Notes: generated by a model from the sequence alone, not told the origin. A stretch of DNA of 18,753 nt from Gammaproteobacteria bacterium (GCA_013214885.1 JABSRS010000008.1:6598-25350), one strand, 5' to 3'; shown: positions 7,919 through 17,164, counted from the first letter of the stretch. Translations and numbers: made by a program.

Positions 7919-9001
7919 TTAAGTGTTGGCCAATATTGCAACGCCCTGACGATAGCCAATACCACCGTTGCCATGGACCAATCCATGTTGAGTGGGGTTG
8001 TCATTTAGCTGATGATACATCTCGATTAACCCGTTGAGTGCTGGGTTGTTCCATGGTGCACGAGCCAAATTCATGCCACCAGTTATAGTCACCAGATGAT
8101 CAGTTAAAAATTCGGGAATTTGAGCGAGAGAGGGAACGAGTTTACAGCTGATTAAAAATGCCATTGGCACAATGGGATAACAGGTATATAACTCGAGCAG
8201 CATTTTCTTTTGTTGCAGCAACTGATTAACATCGATATTTGCTTGCTCACAGGCATCTTGATAGGCCAATGCTAAATGTTGATATTGAACGATACTATCG
8301 AGTTGCGAAGGCTCATCGATGTCGAGCAAGCCTAAACCAACACCTTTGACATCAATAACACCAGTGTTAAGTCCTAATCGCTTGGTTAATTGATTGCTGC
8401 ACAATAGTAACCGCCCCGAAAAATCCACCAACGGATTGGCACAGTCGACGCCACGAAATAATTGGGTCACTTGGTTAAACCATTTTTCGGATGGCAAAGG
8501 AAAGTGGGCACGGTGTTGTTGCCGGGCAAGTTGATGACTCGCGACGTGATTATCGAATAGCGCATGAGTTAAAGTAACAAACTGCTCGGGGGTACTGGTG
8601 TGCAAGCTAATAAATTTTTTGGCCAATTGATCATACAGTTCGGCAATAGAAACATCGTTAGCATAAATAGTCATTAGCTCATGGCGCTCTTGGCGTTGGT
8701 AGCCAGTTTTTAATGGGTCATCACCGCTTATAACAACCGCATGGTGGCCTTGTTCAATTAATGCTTTAGCGCGTGCTAAAGCCATGATTGGCGCACAGCC
8801 ACTCTTAAAATTATTGTCTGGTAGTTGACTTTGCCATGGGGTCGCAAGAGGTTCGATGACTAACTCAATCGGCTCAATGCCAGCTTGCTCTATGAGCTTT
8901 AACCTTGTTTGATACTGGGTGATTTTGTGGTTGAGTCGAGGGCTATCATCTTGGTCTATTTGGGCATAACCGGCAATAATTTGTAGGGTGTCTGATGACA
9001 T
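7919..9001 (-). CDS. Thiolase-like protein with divergent active site
   Basis: A 360-residue protein of the thiolase superfamily, annotated in relatives as acetyl-CoA acetyltransferase or thiolase-like protein. The N-terminal half has SGCAPIMALARAKALI, matching the cysteine loop and helix of thiolases, with Cys69 as candidate nucleophile, followed by AVVISGDDPLKTGY. The C-terminal half has ELYTCYPIVP (268-277), TGGMNLARAPWNN (305-317) and GLVHGNGGIGYRQG (338-351), which resemble thiolase-like proteins of the TLP1/SCP2 type. The usual GHPxGxSG and C-terminal CxGGG motifs are missing, so condensation or cleavage activity is uncertain. I chose ATG at 8999-9001, with AGGA 11 bases upstream, over an in-frame TTG at 9010. 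It follows hutH on the same strand after 136 bases and probably has its own promoter. Confidence 0.7.
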   Translation of the reverse strand: MSSDTLQIIAGYAQIDQDDSPRLNHKITQYQTRLKLIEQAGIEPIELVIEPLATPWQSQLPDNNFKSGCAPIMALARAKALIEQGHHAVVISGDDPLKTGYQRQERHELMTIYANDVSIAELYDQLAKKFISLHTSTPEQFVTLTHALFDNHVASHQLARQQHRAHFPLPSEKWFNQVTQLFRGVDCANPLVDFSGRLLLCSNQLTKRLGLNTGVIDVKGVGLGLLDIDEPSQLDSIVQYQHLALAYQDACEQANIDVNQLLQQKKMLLELYTCYPIVPMAFLISCKLVPSLAQIPEFLTDHLVTITGGMNLARAPWNNPALNGLIEMYHQLNDNPTQHGLVHGNGGIGYRQGVAILANT

Positions 9002-9034
9002 ATCAATCAAGTTCCTGAATCAGTTTAGGAATTA

Positions 9035-9043
9035 ATAGTATCA
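9035..9043 (-). promoter_or_regulatory. Candidate extended -10 for the thiolase-like gene
   Basis: On the minus strand TGATACTAT matches the extended -10 pattern TGn-TAnnnT, 33 bases before ATG 9001. A weak TTGCTT lies 19 bases upstream of the TACTAT hexamer. Confidence 0.3.
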
Positions 9044-9092
9044 GAAATGATGTTGTATTAAGCAATAATCGATTGATTAAAAGGTAGTAAGT

Positions 9093-9120
9093 CACCAGCC
9101 CAAATATCGTTGAGCTGGTG
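9093..9120 (-). terminator. Candidate terminator of the hutCUH operon
   Basis: CACCAGC (9093-9099) and GCTGGTG (9114-9120) form a 7-bp stem that starts 17 bases after the hutH stop on the minus strand. The downstream T-run is weak (CTTTT after a gap), so it may instead protect the mRNA end. Confidence 0.4.
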
Positions 9121-9137
9121 GGTGTGGTAAATACTAA

Positions 9138-10670
9138 TTAGAAACTAGCTAACATACCAGAGGGCACTAACGAATTTAAAACTGCTAGTTTTAGCAGCGA
9201 AGTCGCATTCTCAATGTCAGGTGAGAAGTAACGATCCTTATCATAAAAATCAACTTCCTCACGTAAAATCAGTTTTGCTTGTTCAATTTTTTCAGACGAT
9301 AACAATGGTGATCTAAAGTCCATGCCTTGAGCGGCGGCCAAATATTCAATAGCCAAGACACCACGAGTGTTTTCGCTCATGTAGCGTAAGCGTCTTGCCG
9401 CAAAGGTTGCCATGGAGACGTGATCTTCCTGATTAGCACTAGTCGGTAAGCTATCAACCGATGCTGGATGCGCCAATGATTTGTTTTCACTGGCTAGCGC
9501 GGCACTGGTCACTTGTGCAATCATGAAACCAGAGTTGATTCCGCCATTATCCACTAAGAACGACGGCAACTTACTGATGCTTTTATCAATTAATAGTGCC
9601 ATGCGGCGCTCTGATAATGAACCTATTTCAGCAATGACTAGGGCTAAATTGTCTGCTGCAAATGCCACTGGCTCGGCGTGGAAATTACCCCCTGATATAA
9701 TATCGCCCTCGGCGGCGAATACTAATGGGTTGTCGGTGACACCGTTAGCTTCAACGCGTAATACTTCGGCGGCATTTTTTAACTGGGTTAAACATGCCCC
9801 CATCACTTGTGGCTGACAACGAAGGCTATAAGGATCTTGAACTTTTTCACAATTTAAGTGTGATTCGCTAATCTCGGTAGTGTCGGTTAATAGTGAGCGA
9901 TAGATGGCAGCAGCATCAATTTGACCTTGATGACCGCGTACCTGATGAACCCGATCATCAAATGGGCTGCGTGAGCCTAGAGCGGCTTCGACACTCATGG
10001 CACCAATCACACAGGCGCTGGCAAATAAATCTTCGGCATTAAACAAGCCTTCAAGGGCTAACGCTGTTGATGCTTGTGTGCCGTTCAGTAGCGCTAAGCC
10101 TTCTTTGGCAATAAGAACCATTGGCTCAAGCCCTGCGATTTTAAGGGCGTCGATAGCGGGAATGATTTCACCGTTGTAACGCGCTTCGCCTTCGCCTAAC
10201 AGTATGGTGCTCATGTGTGACAACGGGGCTAAATCACCCGATGCGCCAACCGAACCTTTCTCTGGGATACAAGGGTAGACTTCGGCATTAACCAGGCTCA
10301 TTAAGGCTTCAATAACGCTCAAACGAATACCAGAGTAACCACGGGATAGTGAGTTAATCTTTAAGGTCATCATTAAGCGAACACTTTGGTCGCTCATGTA
10401 TTTACCCGTGCCAGCGGCATGTGATAATACAATTGAGCGTTGCAGCTCTTCGAGTCTGTCTTTAGGAATACGCGTATTGGCCAGTAAACCAAAGCCAGTG
10501 TTGATCCCGTATACGACACGGTCTTCAGCGATAATTTTCTGAACAACTTCAGCGCTTTCCTCGATTCCTGCTGTAGCGCTGTCATCAAGGGTTAAAGTAA
10601 CAGGGTGGCGACTGATTTGACGTAACTGACTTAGGGTCAATTGTCCTGGGGTAATGGTTAATTTATTCAT
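9138..10670 (-). CDS. hutH: Histidine ammonia-lyase
   Basis: A 510-residue cytoplasmic enzyme that removes ammonia from L-histidine to give urocanate, the first step of histidine breakdown. The Ala143-Ser144-Gly145 triad in [15 protein letters not shown] forms the self-made MIO cofactor. Other family features are Tyr54 in [10 protein letters not shown], the [16 protein letters not shown] stretch, VTDNPLV, and NQEDHVSM near the end of the core. Length is normal for the family. The ATG is six bases after the hutU stop, so the two genes are almost certainly co-transcribed; the ribosome site is weak, suggesting translational coupling to hutU. It is the last gene of hutC-hutU-hutH, controlled by the operator at 13148. 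Confidence 0.98.
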   Translation of the reverse strand: MNKLTITPGQLTLSQLRQISRHPVTLTLDDSATAGIEESAEVVQKIIAEDRVVYGINTGFGLLANTRIPKDRLEELQRSIVLSHAAGTGKYMSDQSVRLMMTLKINSLSRGYSGIRLSVIEALMSLVNAEVYPCIPEKGSVGASGDLAPLSHMSTILLGEGEARYNGEIIPAIDALKIAGLEPMVLIAKEGLALLNGTQASTALALEGLFNAEDLFASACVIGAMSVEAALGSRSPFDDRVHQVRGHQGQIDAAAIYRSLLTDTTEISESHLNCEKVQDPYSLRCQPQVMGACLTQLKNAAEVLRVEANGVTDNPLVFAAEGDIISGGNFHAEPVAFAADNLALVIAEIGSLSERRMALLIDKSISKLPSFLVDNGGINSGFMIAQVTSAALASENKSLAHPASVDSLPTSANQEDHVSMATFAARRLRYMSENTRGVLAIEYLAAAQGMDFRSPLLSSEKIEQAKLILREEVDFYDKDRYFSPDIENATSLLKLAVLNSLVPSGMLASF

Positions 10671-10676
10671 TGTTAT

Positions 10677-12362
10677 CTACTTATTATTGTCGTTAATCAT
10701 TGGTAAGTCTAGGCGCTGTTCATGAGCACACTTACGGGCAATTTCGTAACCAGCGTCAGCGTGGCGCATTACACCCGTTGCTGGATCGTTCCATAGCACT
10801 CGGCTAATACGCGCTGCAGCTTGGTCGGTACCATCGGCCACAATAACCACACCTGAATGCTGGCTAAAGCCCATGCCGACACCGCCGCCATGATGAATCG
10901 ATACCCAAGTTGCGCCACTGGCGGTATTAAGCATAGCATTAAGCAATGGCCAATCAGATACGGCGTCTGACCCGTCCATCATCGATTCTGTTTCACGGTT
11001 TGGTGAAGCAACCGAGCCAGAGTCTAAGTGATCACGACCAATAACCACGGGTGCCGATAACTCACCAGTTTTAACCATTTCATTAAATGCCGCAGCTAAG
11101 CGGGCGCGATCTTTTAGACCAACCCAACAAATACGGGCGGGTAGGCCTTGGAATTGAATCCGCTCACGCGCCATGTCTAGCCAGTTGTGCAAGTGTGGAT
11201 TGTCAGGAATAAGCTCTTTAACTTTTTGATCAGTTTTATAGATGTCTTCTGGATCGCCAGATAGTGCCACCCAACGGAATGGACCAATGCCTTCACAAAA
11301 TAAAGGACGAACATAGGCGGGTACAAAACCAGGGAAATCAAAAGCATTCTCTTCGCCAGCTTCATACGCCATTTGACGGATGTTGTTGCCGTAATCAACC
11401 GTAGGCGCGCCGCGCTTTTGCATCATTAGCATCGCTTTAACCTGTACCGCTATTGAGGCTTTGGCTGCTTTAACTACGCCAGCTTCATCAACTTTACGTT
11501 GCTCGGCGGCATACTCCATCGTCCAACCTTGTGGCAAGTAACCATTAAGCGGGTCATGGGCACTAGTTTGATCGGTTACGACATCAGGAGTGATATTAAG
11601 ATTAACTAAGTCGGTGTATACATCGGCAGCATTGCCAAGTAAGCCAACTGAAATAGCTTCGCCTTTGGCGATAGCTTCGTTAATCATCACCAGTGCCTGA
11701 TCAAGGCTGGTGGCTTTTTTGTCGACATAGCCAGTTTCAATGCGGTAATCAATGCGAGATTCATCAACATCGACCGCTAGCATACAATAGCCAGCCATAG
11801 TCGCAGCAAGCGGTTGTGCACCACCCATGCCGCCAAGTCCACCGGTTAAGATCCACTTACCTTTGGCTTTACCATCAAAGTGTTGGCGCGCCATTTCGAC
11901 GAATGTTTCGTAAGTGCCTTGAACAATGCCTTGTGAGCCAATGTAGATCCACGAGCCCGCAGTCATTTGGCCATACATCATCAGACCTTTACGGTCTAAT
12001 TCATTAAAATGTTCCCAATTAGCCCAGTTAGGGACTAAGTTTGAGTTGGCGATTAATACGCGAGGGGCATCGCTGTGGGTTTTAAAAACCCCAACTGGCT
12101 TGCCAGACTGAACCAGCAAGGTTTCATCATCTTCGAGGCGTTGCAGGGTCTCAATGATCTTGTCGTACGATTCCCAGTTACGCGCTGCACGGCCAATGCC
12201 ACCATAGACGACTAATGATTGCGGGTGTTCGGCAACCATTGGGTCAAGATTGTTCATTAGCATCCGCATTGGTGCTTCTGTTAGCCAGCTTTTACAGCTT
12301 AACGTGGTTCCTGTGGCTGCGTGAATCACGCGAGAGTTATCGATACGATTATCTGTGGTCAT
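10677..12362 (-). CDS. hutU: Urocanate hydratase
   Basis: A 561-residue enzyme that hydrates urocanate to imidazolone propionate using tightly bound NAD+ as an electrophile, the second step of histidine breakdown. NAD-binding sequences visible are [18 protein letters not shown] (174-191) and [12 protein letters not shown] (52-63). The conserved active-site cysteine is Cys412 in [20 protein letters not shown] (490-498) and [18 protein letters not shown] (523-540) are also family hallmarks. The start has a GAGGAT ribosome site about ten bases upstream. It lies 17 bases after hutC and 6 bases before hutH, as the middle gene of the operon. Confidence 0.98.
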   Translation of the reverse strand: MTTDNRIDNSRVIHAATGTTLSCKSWLTEAPMRMLMNNLDPMVAEHPQSLVVYGGIGRAARNWESYDKIIETLQRLEDDETLLVQSGKPVGVFKTHSDAPRVLIANSNLVPNWANWEHFNELDRKGLMMYGQMTAGSWIYIGSQGIVQGTYETFVEMARQHFDGKAKGKWILTGGLGGMGGAQPLAATMAGYCMLAVDVDESRIDYRIETGYVDKKATSLDQALVMINEAIAKGEAISVGLLGNAADVYTDLVNLNITPDVVTDQTSAHDPLNGYLPQGWTMEYAAEQRKVDEAGVVKAAKASIAVQVKAMLMMQKRGAPTVDYGNNIRQMAYEAGEENAFDFPGFVPAYVRPLFCEGIGPFRWVALSGDPEDIYKTDQKVKELIPDNPHLHNWLDMARERIQFQGLPARICWVGLKDRARLAAAFNEMVKTGELSAPVVIGRDHLDSGSVASPNRETESMMDGSDAVSDWPLLNAMLNTASGATWVSIHHGGGVGMGFSQHSGVVIVADGTDQAAARISRVLWNDPATGVMRHADAGYEIARKCAHEQRLDLPMINDNNK

Positions 12363-12379
12363 TTTTGAAGATCCTCGGA

Positions 12380-13114
12380 TTATGGTTTTTTGGTCGTAAC
12401 ACTAAAGCGGCCGCCCAGTCTAAAGCGGCTACTTGGATGAATTAATCGGGCAAAGCTCACCACGCCATTTGAACTAAAAGTTCGGCGTTTAATTTCTAGA
12501 CATGGCTCATTCTCAGCCAGTTGTAGATATGAACTCACTTGGTTGTCAGGCATGGTAGCTTCAATAATATGTTCGGCTTCGGTCAGAGGCGCCGCTAAAC
12601 TAAGTAACTCGTGTGGGGTAAACTTGGTAAAATCACTGGTTAAATAGTTCGGCACTAGTGCCGGGTTAACATAACGATGCTCAAGTTGAACTGGCTGGCC
12701 ATTTTCAAGGTGGATTAGCGAAGAGAAATAAACGGTACTTTGCGCGTCAATGCCTAGGGTGATTGCTAACTCATCATCGGCGATGCGTTGTTCAATCAAT
12801 AACACCTCGACCGAGTATTGATGGCCACGTTGCCGGATTTCGTCACTAATATTTTTAATTTCAAGCGCAGACGATTGTGACTTTAGCGTTGCAACAAAGG
12901 TGCCGCGCCCTTGGCTGCGTACTAGGATCCCGGCATCGCACAATTCTGTTAGTGCGCGCCTTGCGGTCATGCGACTGCAGTCAAATTGCTGTGCCAGGGC
13001 ATTTTCAGATGGCACTTTGCTATTTTCTGGCCAAGTTGATATTTCAACTTGATGGCAAATGAATTGTTTTATTTGTTCGAATTTTGCAATGGCCATAATT
13101 GATGCTATTTTCAT
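12380..13114 (-). CDS. hutC: Histidine utilisation repressor, GntR/HutC family
   Basis: A 244-residue repressor. The N-terminal GntR winged helix (about residues 10-76) contains [20 protein letters not shown] and ends in the wing [15 protein letters not shown] ligand-binding domain follows (about 95-238), including [20 protein letters not shown]. HutC proteins bind urocanate and leave their operator when it accumulates. The gene is first in hutC-hutU-hutH, so it represses its own operon. I used ATG 13114, with TTGAG five bases before it. ATG 13096 (residue 7) is an alternative, and would suit the predicted transcription start near 13120, which leaves a leader of only about six bases for the longer form. 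Confidence 0.94.
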   Translation of the reverse strand: MKIASIMAIAKFEQIKQFICHQVEISTWPENSKVPSENALAQQFDCSRMTARRALTELCDAGILVRSQGRGTFVATLKSQSSALEIKNISDEIRQRGHQYSVEVLLIEQRIADDELAITLGIDAQSTVYFSSLIHLENGQPVQLEHRYVNPALVPNYLTSDFTKFTPHELLSLAAPLTEAEHIIEATMPDNQVSSYLQLAENEPCLEIKRRTFSSNGVVSFARLIHPSSRFRLGGRFSVTTKKP

Positions 13115-13126
13115 TTATACTCAATG

Positions 13127-13155
13127 ACTATAAAATGTCACATTCGGCTTGTATA
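13127..13155 (-). promoter_or_regulatory. Predicted hutCUH promoter
   Basis: On the minus strand TATACA (-35, 13150-13155) and TATAGT (-10, 13127-13132) are 17 bases apart. The -35 lies wholly inside the hut palindrome, so a bound repressor would block RNA polymerase. Confidence 0.5.
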
Positions 13156-13161
13156 TACAAG
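13148..13161. promoter_or_regulatory. Hut operator, probable HutC binding site
   Basis: CTTGTATATACAAG is a perfect 14-bp palindrome containing TGTA-N2-TACA, the pattern reported for HutC sites in other gammaproteobacteria. It lies between hutC and hutI and overlaps the predicted -35 elements of both promoters. Confidence 0.8.
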
Positions 13162-13177
13162 TGGTGCGAGGTATTAT
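13149..13177 (+). promoter_or_regulatory. Predicted hutI promoter
   Basis: TTGTAT (-35, 13149-13154) and TATTAT (-10, 13172-13177) are separated by 17 bases. The implied start near 13184 gives an 18-base leader to ATG 13202. The -35 is inside the hut operator. Confidence 0.6.
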
Positions 13178-13201
13178 TTTTGTTAATTAAATTTATAAAA
13201 T

Positions 13202-14449
13202 ATGGGTAAACAATCTATGTCTTTGATAAATAACTGTGAATACGACAGCGTATGGCTGGATGTCAATTTAGCGACCATTAATGACCATGATTATGGGATC
13301 ATTGAAAATGCCGCATTAGCGATTAAAGACGGTAAGATTGCTTGGCTTGGTCCCCGTGATCAATTGCCCAAGTTCGATGTGCTAGCAACACCAGTCTATC
13401 ATGGCAAAGGTGGCTGGATAACCCCAGGATTAATCGATTGTCATGCCCACCTCGTCTATGGCGGCAGTCGGGCTAAAGAGTTCGAAATGCGCCTTGAAGG
13501 TGCGAGTTACCAAGATATTGCCAATGCTGGTGGCGGGATTGTTTCAACCGTGACGGCCACGCGTGCTGCGGATGAGGAAACTCTCTATGTCTCGGCTAAA
13601 AATCGTCTTAATGCATTAATGGCCGAAGGGGTGACCACGGTTGAAATAAAATCAGGTTATGGCCTAGATACTGAAACTGAGCTTAAAATGCTGCGGATCG
13701 CTCGGATGTTAGGAGAGCATCATCCGGTCGAAGTTAAAACAACATTTTTAGGTGCTCATGCGCTTCCGCTTGAGTATAAAGACAATAGTGATGGTTATAT
13801 CGATTTAGTGTGCGGTGAGATGATCGAAGCCGTTGTCGCTGAAGGTTTAGCCGATGCGGTTGATGTTTTTTGTGAATCGGTCGGTTTCAACTTGGCACAA
13901 ACAAAACGGGTTTTTGAGGCAGCAAAGCGCCATGGCTTGCCAGTTAAACTGCATGCTGAACAAATGTCTAATCTTGGTGGCAGTGAATTAGCGGCGAGTT
14001 ACAATGCTTTGTCGGTTGATCATATTGAATATCTTGATGAGGATGGGGTCAAAGCGATTGCCGAGTCGGGAACTGTTGCGGTGGTGCTGCCAGGTGCTTT
14101 TTATTTTCTAAGAGAAACTAAATTGCCACCGTTTGAGCTATTGCGCCAGTATAAAGTGCCGATGGCAATTGCCACCGATGCCAACCCTGGTTCTTCGCCG
14201 CTGTGTTCATTACAGTTAATGCTCAATATGGCTTGTACCTTATTTCGAATGACCCCTTATGAGGCACTTGCTGGGGTGACTATTAATGCAGCCAAGGCAT
14301 TGGGTATCGATGATAATGTAGGGCGATTAGACATCTCAATGCAGGCAGACTTTGTGCTCTGGGATATTAGTCATCCCGCAGAATTAGCATACCAGTATGG
14401 GGTTAACCCTTGTCAGCAAGTGATAAAGAATGGGGTTATTGTTGGTTAA
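13202..14449 (+). CDS. hutI: Imidazolonepropionase
   Basis: A 415-residue amidohydrolase that opens the ring of imidazolone propionate to give N-formimino-L-glutamate, the third step of histidine breakdown. Metal-binding residues by family comparison are His81 and His83 (CHAHLVYGG), His251 (KLHAEQ) and Asp326 (ATDANPGSS); His274 (DHIEYL) is the likely catalytic histidine. The substrate-recognition stretch [17 protein letters not shown] is intact. Neither ATG 13202 nor ATG 13217 (MSLINNCEY) has a clear ribosome site; the second aligns better with the usual N-terminus of the family. It is divergent from hutCUH and shares their operator. The gene that normally completes the pathway (hutG or hutF) does not follow it. 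Confidence 0.97.
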   Translation: MGKQSMSLINNCEYDSVWLDVNLATINDHDYGIIENAALAIKDGKIAWLGPRDQLPKFDVLATPVYHGKGGWITPGLIDCHAHLVYGGSRAKEFEMRLEGASYQDIANAGGGIVSTVTATRAADEETLYVSAKNRLNALMAEGVTTVEIKSGYGLDTETELKMLRIARMLGEHHPVEVKTTFLGAHALPLEYKDNSDGYIDLVCGEMIEAVVAEGLADAVDVFCESVGFNLAQTKRVFEAAKRHGLPVKLHAEQMSNLGGSELAASYNALSVDHIEYLDEDGVKAIAESGTVAVVLPGAFYFLRETKLPPFELLRQYKVPMAIATDANPGSSPLCSLQLMLNMACTLFRMTPYEALAGVTINAAKALGIDDNVGRLDISMQADFVLWDISHPAELAYQYGVNPCQQVIKNGVIVG

Positions 14450-14464
14450 TTGCTTGAGTTTGAG

Positions 14465-14478
14465 ATGATATAAATCAA
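14465..14478. promoter_or_regulatory. FNR/DNR-type box upstream of the Crp/Fnr regulator
   Basis: ATGAT-ATAA-ATCAA matches the FNR-type consensus TTGAT-N4-ATCAA at nine of ten bases. It is centred 61.5 bases upstream of a start predicted from TAAAAT at 14521-14526, a usual class I activator position. The regulator encoded next to it has the matching E-x-x-S-R recognition helix, so autoregulation is possible. The rest of the gap to 14559 shows nothing I can name. Confidence 0.5.
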
Positions 14479-14559
14479 TGATTAATCGGTTCGACTGTCG
14501 TAACAAGGTAAGTTATGGGCTAAAATAGCAAAAAAAAGCCAACTAACAAAAGGTCCGCG

Positions 14560-15261
14560 ATGTTGCATTCATTTAAAGGTGCTCGGAATTTATTAAGTTT
14601 GTTTGATGACGAGCAGCAGCAGCGATTATTGGATAGCGCCAAAACTATTCATTTGGTTGCCAATCAAATGCTGTTCACCAAAGATGATCCAGCTAGTCAT
14701 TTTTACTTAGTGAAAAAAGGCCAAGTTAAATTATTTCGAGTGACCCCTGCAGGTGATGAAAAAGTGTTTCATTTGTTTTCTCCTGGCGGCTGGATTGCAG
14801 AAATGGCGATGTTTTTACCAACACCAAAATACCCAATGAATGCTCAAGCTGAAATCGCCAGTGAAATATTGGTGGTTAAGCGTGAAGTGTTGCTCAATAT
14901 TGTCGAAAGTTCGCCGAAGCTCGCCTGTGGCTTACTTGGCTTTATGAGTACTAAGATTTTCGCTTTAGTTAATAACGTCGATAAACTGACTTTTATTAAT
15001 GCCAGTCAGCGCTTGGTGTTACACCTTGGTCATTTGTATCAGATGCAGGGTGAAGATACCAAACGTGTAAAGTTGCAAGAGCCAAAACGTGTACTAGCCA
15101 GTCAGCTTAATATTACCCCAGAAACCTTTTCACGCATTTTACGCAAGTTTAAGTCTCAAGGTTTGATTGAGGAAAAGGGTGACTCGATTATCTTAATTGA
15201 TATTCAAACTTTGTGCAGTGAAGTTGAGTTAACCGATGAAATTTTTCAGTTAACAATATAA
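14560..15261 (+). CDS. Crp/Fnr-family regulator, DNR-like
   Basis: A 233-residue regulator with an N-terminal cyclic-nucleotide-type sensor fold (about residues 15-120), a long dimer helix (about 122-145) and a C-terminal winged helix-turn-helix (about 145-220). The recognition helix ITPETFSRILRKF carries Glu188, Ser191 and Arg192, the E-x-x-S-R set of FNR-type proteins that read TTGAT half-sites. It lacks the N-terminal cysteine cluster that binds FeS in FNR. The layout around EMAMFLPTPKYPMNAQAE resembles Pseudomonas DNR, a haem-dependent nitric oxide sensor; a nitrosative or redox signal is therefore an inference. An AAGG ribosome site stands seven bases before the ATG. No target gene is obvious next to it, apart from its own upstream box. 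Confidence 0.85.
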   Translation: MLHSFKGARNLLSLFDDEQQQRLLDSAKTIHLVANQMLFTKDDPASHFYLVKKGQVKLFRVTPAGDEKVFHLFSPGGWIAEMAMFLPTPKYPMNAQAEIASEILVVKREVLLNIVESSPKLACGLLGFMSTKIFALVNNVDKLTFINASQRLVLHLGHLYQMQGEDTKRVKLQEPKRVLASQLNITPETFSRILRKFKSQGLIEEKGDSIILIDIQTLCSEVELTDEIFQLTI

Positions 15262-15291
15262 AAAAGGGCAACCATATGGTTGCCCTTTTTT
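15260..15291. terminator. Strong bidirectional terminator between the Crp/Fnr gene and rho
   Basis: A perfect 32-base palindrome: six A, then GGGCAACCAT, its exact complement, then six T. It overlaps the end of the Crp/Fnr stop codon and lies 14 bases after the rho stop on the other strand, so it ends both convergent transcripts. Confidence 0.93.
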
Positions 15292-15305
15292 ATTAGGATA
15301 TTAGA

Positions 15306-16574
15306 CTACTTGCCTTTAGGGTTTTTCATCGATTTGAAAAACTCATCGTTGGTCTTAGTCATTGCTAGACGGTCGATTAAGAATTCAGCCGCTTCTACTT
15401 CACCCATTGGATGAACGATTTTACGGATAATCCAGTTCTTTTGTAGTTCGTCAGGCTTAGTTAATAGCTCTTCACGACGAGTACCAGAACGAGTAATGTC
15501 AATAGCAGGGTAAATGCGGCGCTCTGCAATCTTACGACTTAGGTGCAGCTCCATGTTACCAGTACCTTTAAATTCTTCGTAGATAACTTCATCCATCTTA
15601 GAACCAGTATCAACCAGTGCTGTGGCGATGATAGTTAAGCTGCCGCCTTCTTCGATATTACGCGCTGCACCGAAGAAACGTTTTGGACGATGTAATGCGT
15701 TGGCGTCAATACCACCGGTAAGTACTTTACCTGATGATGGAATAACCGTGTTATAAGCACGCGCTAAACGAGTAATTGAATCAAGTAAGATAACCACGTC
15801 TCTCTTGTGTTCAACAATGCTTTTAGCTTTTTCAATTACCATTTCAGCCACTTGAACGTGACGACTTGCTGGCTCATCAAAAGTAGATGCAATAACTTCA
15901 CCTTTAACTAGGCGACGCATTTCGGTTACTTCTTCAGGACGTTCATCAATTAGCAGTACCATGAGGTAGGCTTCTGGATTATTAGTCGCAATTGATTGGG
16001 CAATACTTTGCAGTAACATTGTTTTACCAGCTTTTGGCGGGGCAACAATAAGACCACGTTGACCCTTACCAATTGGCGATGATAAATCAATAATACGTGC
16101 AGTTAAATCTTCTTTACTGCCATTACCACGTTCTAAACGGAAGCGCTCAGTTGGGTGAATTGCCGTTAGGTTTTCAAATAAGATCTTGTTACGTGAGTTT
16201 TCAGGGGTATCAAAATTTACTTCACGAACTTTTAGTAATGCAAAATAACGTTCGCCATCTTTCGGTGGACGAATTTTTCCAGCAATGGTATCGCCAGTAC
16301 GCATGCTAAAGCGACGAATTTGGCTTGGAGAAACATAGATGTCATCTGGGCCAGCTAGGTAAGAGGCATCTGAACTACGTAAGAAGCCGAAGCCATCTTG
16401 TAATATTTCTAATACGCCATCACCGAAGATATCTTCTCCGCTTTTTGCGTGTGCTTTTAAAATAGCGAAAATGATGTCTTGTTTACGGGCGCGGGCTAAA
16501 TGGTCTATTCCCATCGATTCGGCGATTGAGAAAAGCTCAGAAATCGTCTTTTGCTTCAGTTCGGTTAGATTCAT
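15306..16574 (-). CDS. rho: Transcription termination factor Rho
   Basis: A 422-residue protein that forms the hexameric RNA-dependent ATPase which pulls untranslated RNA from RNA polymerase. The N-terminal helix bundle is followed by the cold-shock-like RNA-binding domain with DGFGFLR at 60-66. Walker A is APPKAGKT (178-185) and Walker B is [10 protein letters not shown] (260-269, Asp265). The secondary RNA-binding R-loop contains [10 protein letters not shown], and [18 protein letters not shown] is the conserved stretch after it. Length is close to E. coli Rho (419), without the long insertions of some lineages. It has its own near-consensus promoter 29 bases before the ATG. trxA lies upstream on the same strand but is separated from it by a terminator. 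Confidence 0.99.
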   Translation of the reverse strand: MNLTELKQKTISELFSIAESMGIDHLARARKQDIIFAILKAHAKSGEDIFGDGVLEILQDGFGFLRSSDASYLAGPDDIYVSPSQIRRFSMRTGDTIAGKIRPPKDGERYFALLKVREVNFDTPENSRNKILFENLTAIHPTERFRLERGNGSKEDLTARIIDLSSPIGKGQRGLIVAPPKAGKTMLLQSIAQSIATNNPEAYLMVLLIDERPEEVTEMRRLVKGEVIASTFDEPASRHVQVAEMVIEKAKSIVEHKRDVVILLDSITRLARAYNTVIPSSGKVLTGGIDANALHRPKRFFGAARNIEEGGSLTIIATALVDTGSKMDEVIYEEFKGTGNMELHLSRKIAERRIYPAIDITRSGTRREELLTKPDELQKNWIIRKIVHPMGEVEAAEFLIDRLAMTKTNDEFFKSMKNPKGK

Positions 16575-16609
16575 ATTTGAAGGGTCTTAGTGAAAAGTCG
16601 TTTGGACTT

Positions 16610-16637
16610 ATTATAAAATGGCTAATTTGAGTGTCAA
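16610..16637 (-). promoter_or_regulatory. Near-consensus rho promoter
   Basis: On the minus strand a perfect TTGACA (16632-16637) and a perfect TATAAT (16610-16615) are 16 bases apart. The implied start near 16603 gives a leader of about 29 bases. Confidence 0.75.
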
Positions 16638-16712
16638 ACTTGAAATAGCTTAACAGGCGCGAATGTGTTTCGCTCATTAAATTAGCATCAAAAGTAGGTG
16701 GGGTAAAGAAAT

Positions 16713-16740
16713 AAAGGCATATTTCAGTAAATACGCCTTT
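16713..16740 (-). terminator. trxA terminator
   Basis: On the minus strand AAAGGCGTATTT and AAATATGCCTTT form a 12-bp stem with one G-U pair and a four-base ACTG loop, 14 bases after the trxA stop, followed by ATTTCTTT. Confidence 0.75.
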
Positions 16741-16754
16741 GGGTTGAACAAATA

Positions 16755-17081
16755 TTAAATATTTGCTTCAACAAACTCTACGAGTTGAGTTTTTGATAGG
16801 GCACCAACTTTAGTTGCTACCACATTGCCGTCTTTAAACAGCAAAAGTGTTGGGATGCCGCGAATACCATATTTAGGAGCAGTTTCGGTGTTTTGATCAA
16901 CGTTCAACTTACCAATAACTAGCTTACCAGCGAGGTCTTTTGACACTTCATCAAGAATTGGTGCAATCATTTTGCAAGGTCCGCACCACTCAGCCCAAAA
17001 GTCAACAAGAACAGGAAGTTCTGATTTTAATACATCTTGTTCAAAACTGCTGTCAGTTAGCCCAATAATAGTGTCGCTCAT
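16755..17081 (-). CDS. trxA: Thioredoxin 1
   Basis: A 108-residue cytoplasmic thioredoxin that reduces protein disulfides and is itself reduced by thioredoxin reductase. The redox motif is WCGPC at 32-36, with the buried Asp27 ([12 protein letters not shown]) and the cis-proline in [11 protein letters not shown]. Length matches E. coli TrxA (109). The ATG is preceded by GGAG at good spacing. It is divergent from rhlB, as in many gammaproteobacteria, and lies upstream of rho on the same strand but with its own terminator. Confidence 0.99.
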   Translation of the reverse strand: MSDTIIGLTDSSFEQDVLKSELPVLVDFWAEWCGPCKMIAPILDEVSKDLAGKLVIGKLNVDQNTETAPKYGIRGIPTLLLFKDGNVVATKVGALSKTQLVEFVEANI

Positions 17082-17124
17082 GATTTTCTCCGTGGAATTT
17101 TAAAATAAGAGGAATTATCCCTCT

Positions 17125-17164
17125 GGTATAAGTGGAATATGAGGCTATTGTAACTAATCTTCAA
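17125..17164 (-). promoter_or_regulatory. Overlapping candidate trxA promoters
   Basis: Two minus-strand pairs with 17-base spacers are visible: TTGAAG (17159-17164) with CATATT (17136-17141), and TTACAA (17148-17153) with TATACC (17125-17130). Sequence alone does not tell which is used. Confidence 0.4.

Noticed and set aside
9002..9010. TTG start three codons upstream for the thiolase-like gene
   Set aside because: The AGGA site would be only two bases from the TTG, too close; ATG at 8999-9001 fits better.
9481..9816. Open frame of 111 codons on the plus strand
   Set aside because: It lies wholly antisense to hutH, has no recognisable domain, and its composition mirrors the complement of the hutH codons.
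12215..12445. Open frame of 76 codons on the plus strand across the hutC-hutU junction
   Set aside because: Antisense to two well-supported genes, without a ribosome site; hydrophobic stretches are read from the complement of hutU.
17106..17124. Small inverted repeat AGAGG...CCTCT in the trxA leader
   Set aside because: Only a 5-bp stem, with no ribosome-site pairing or known family, so no regulatory claim is made.
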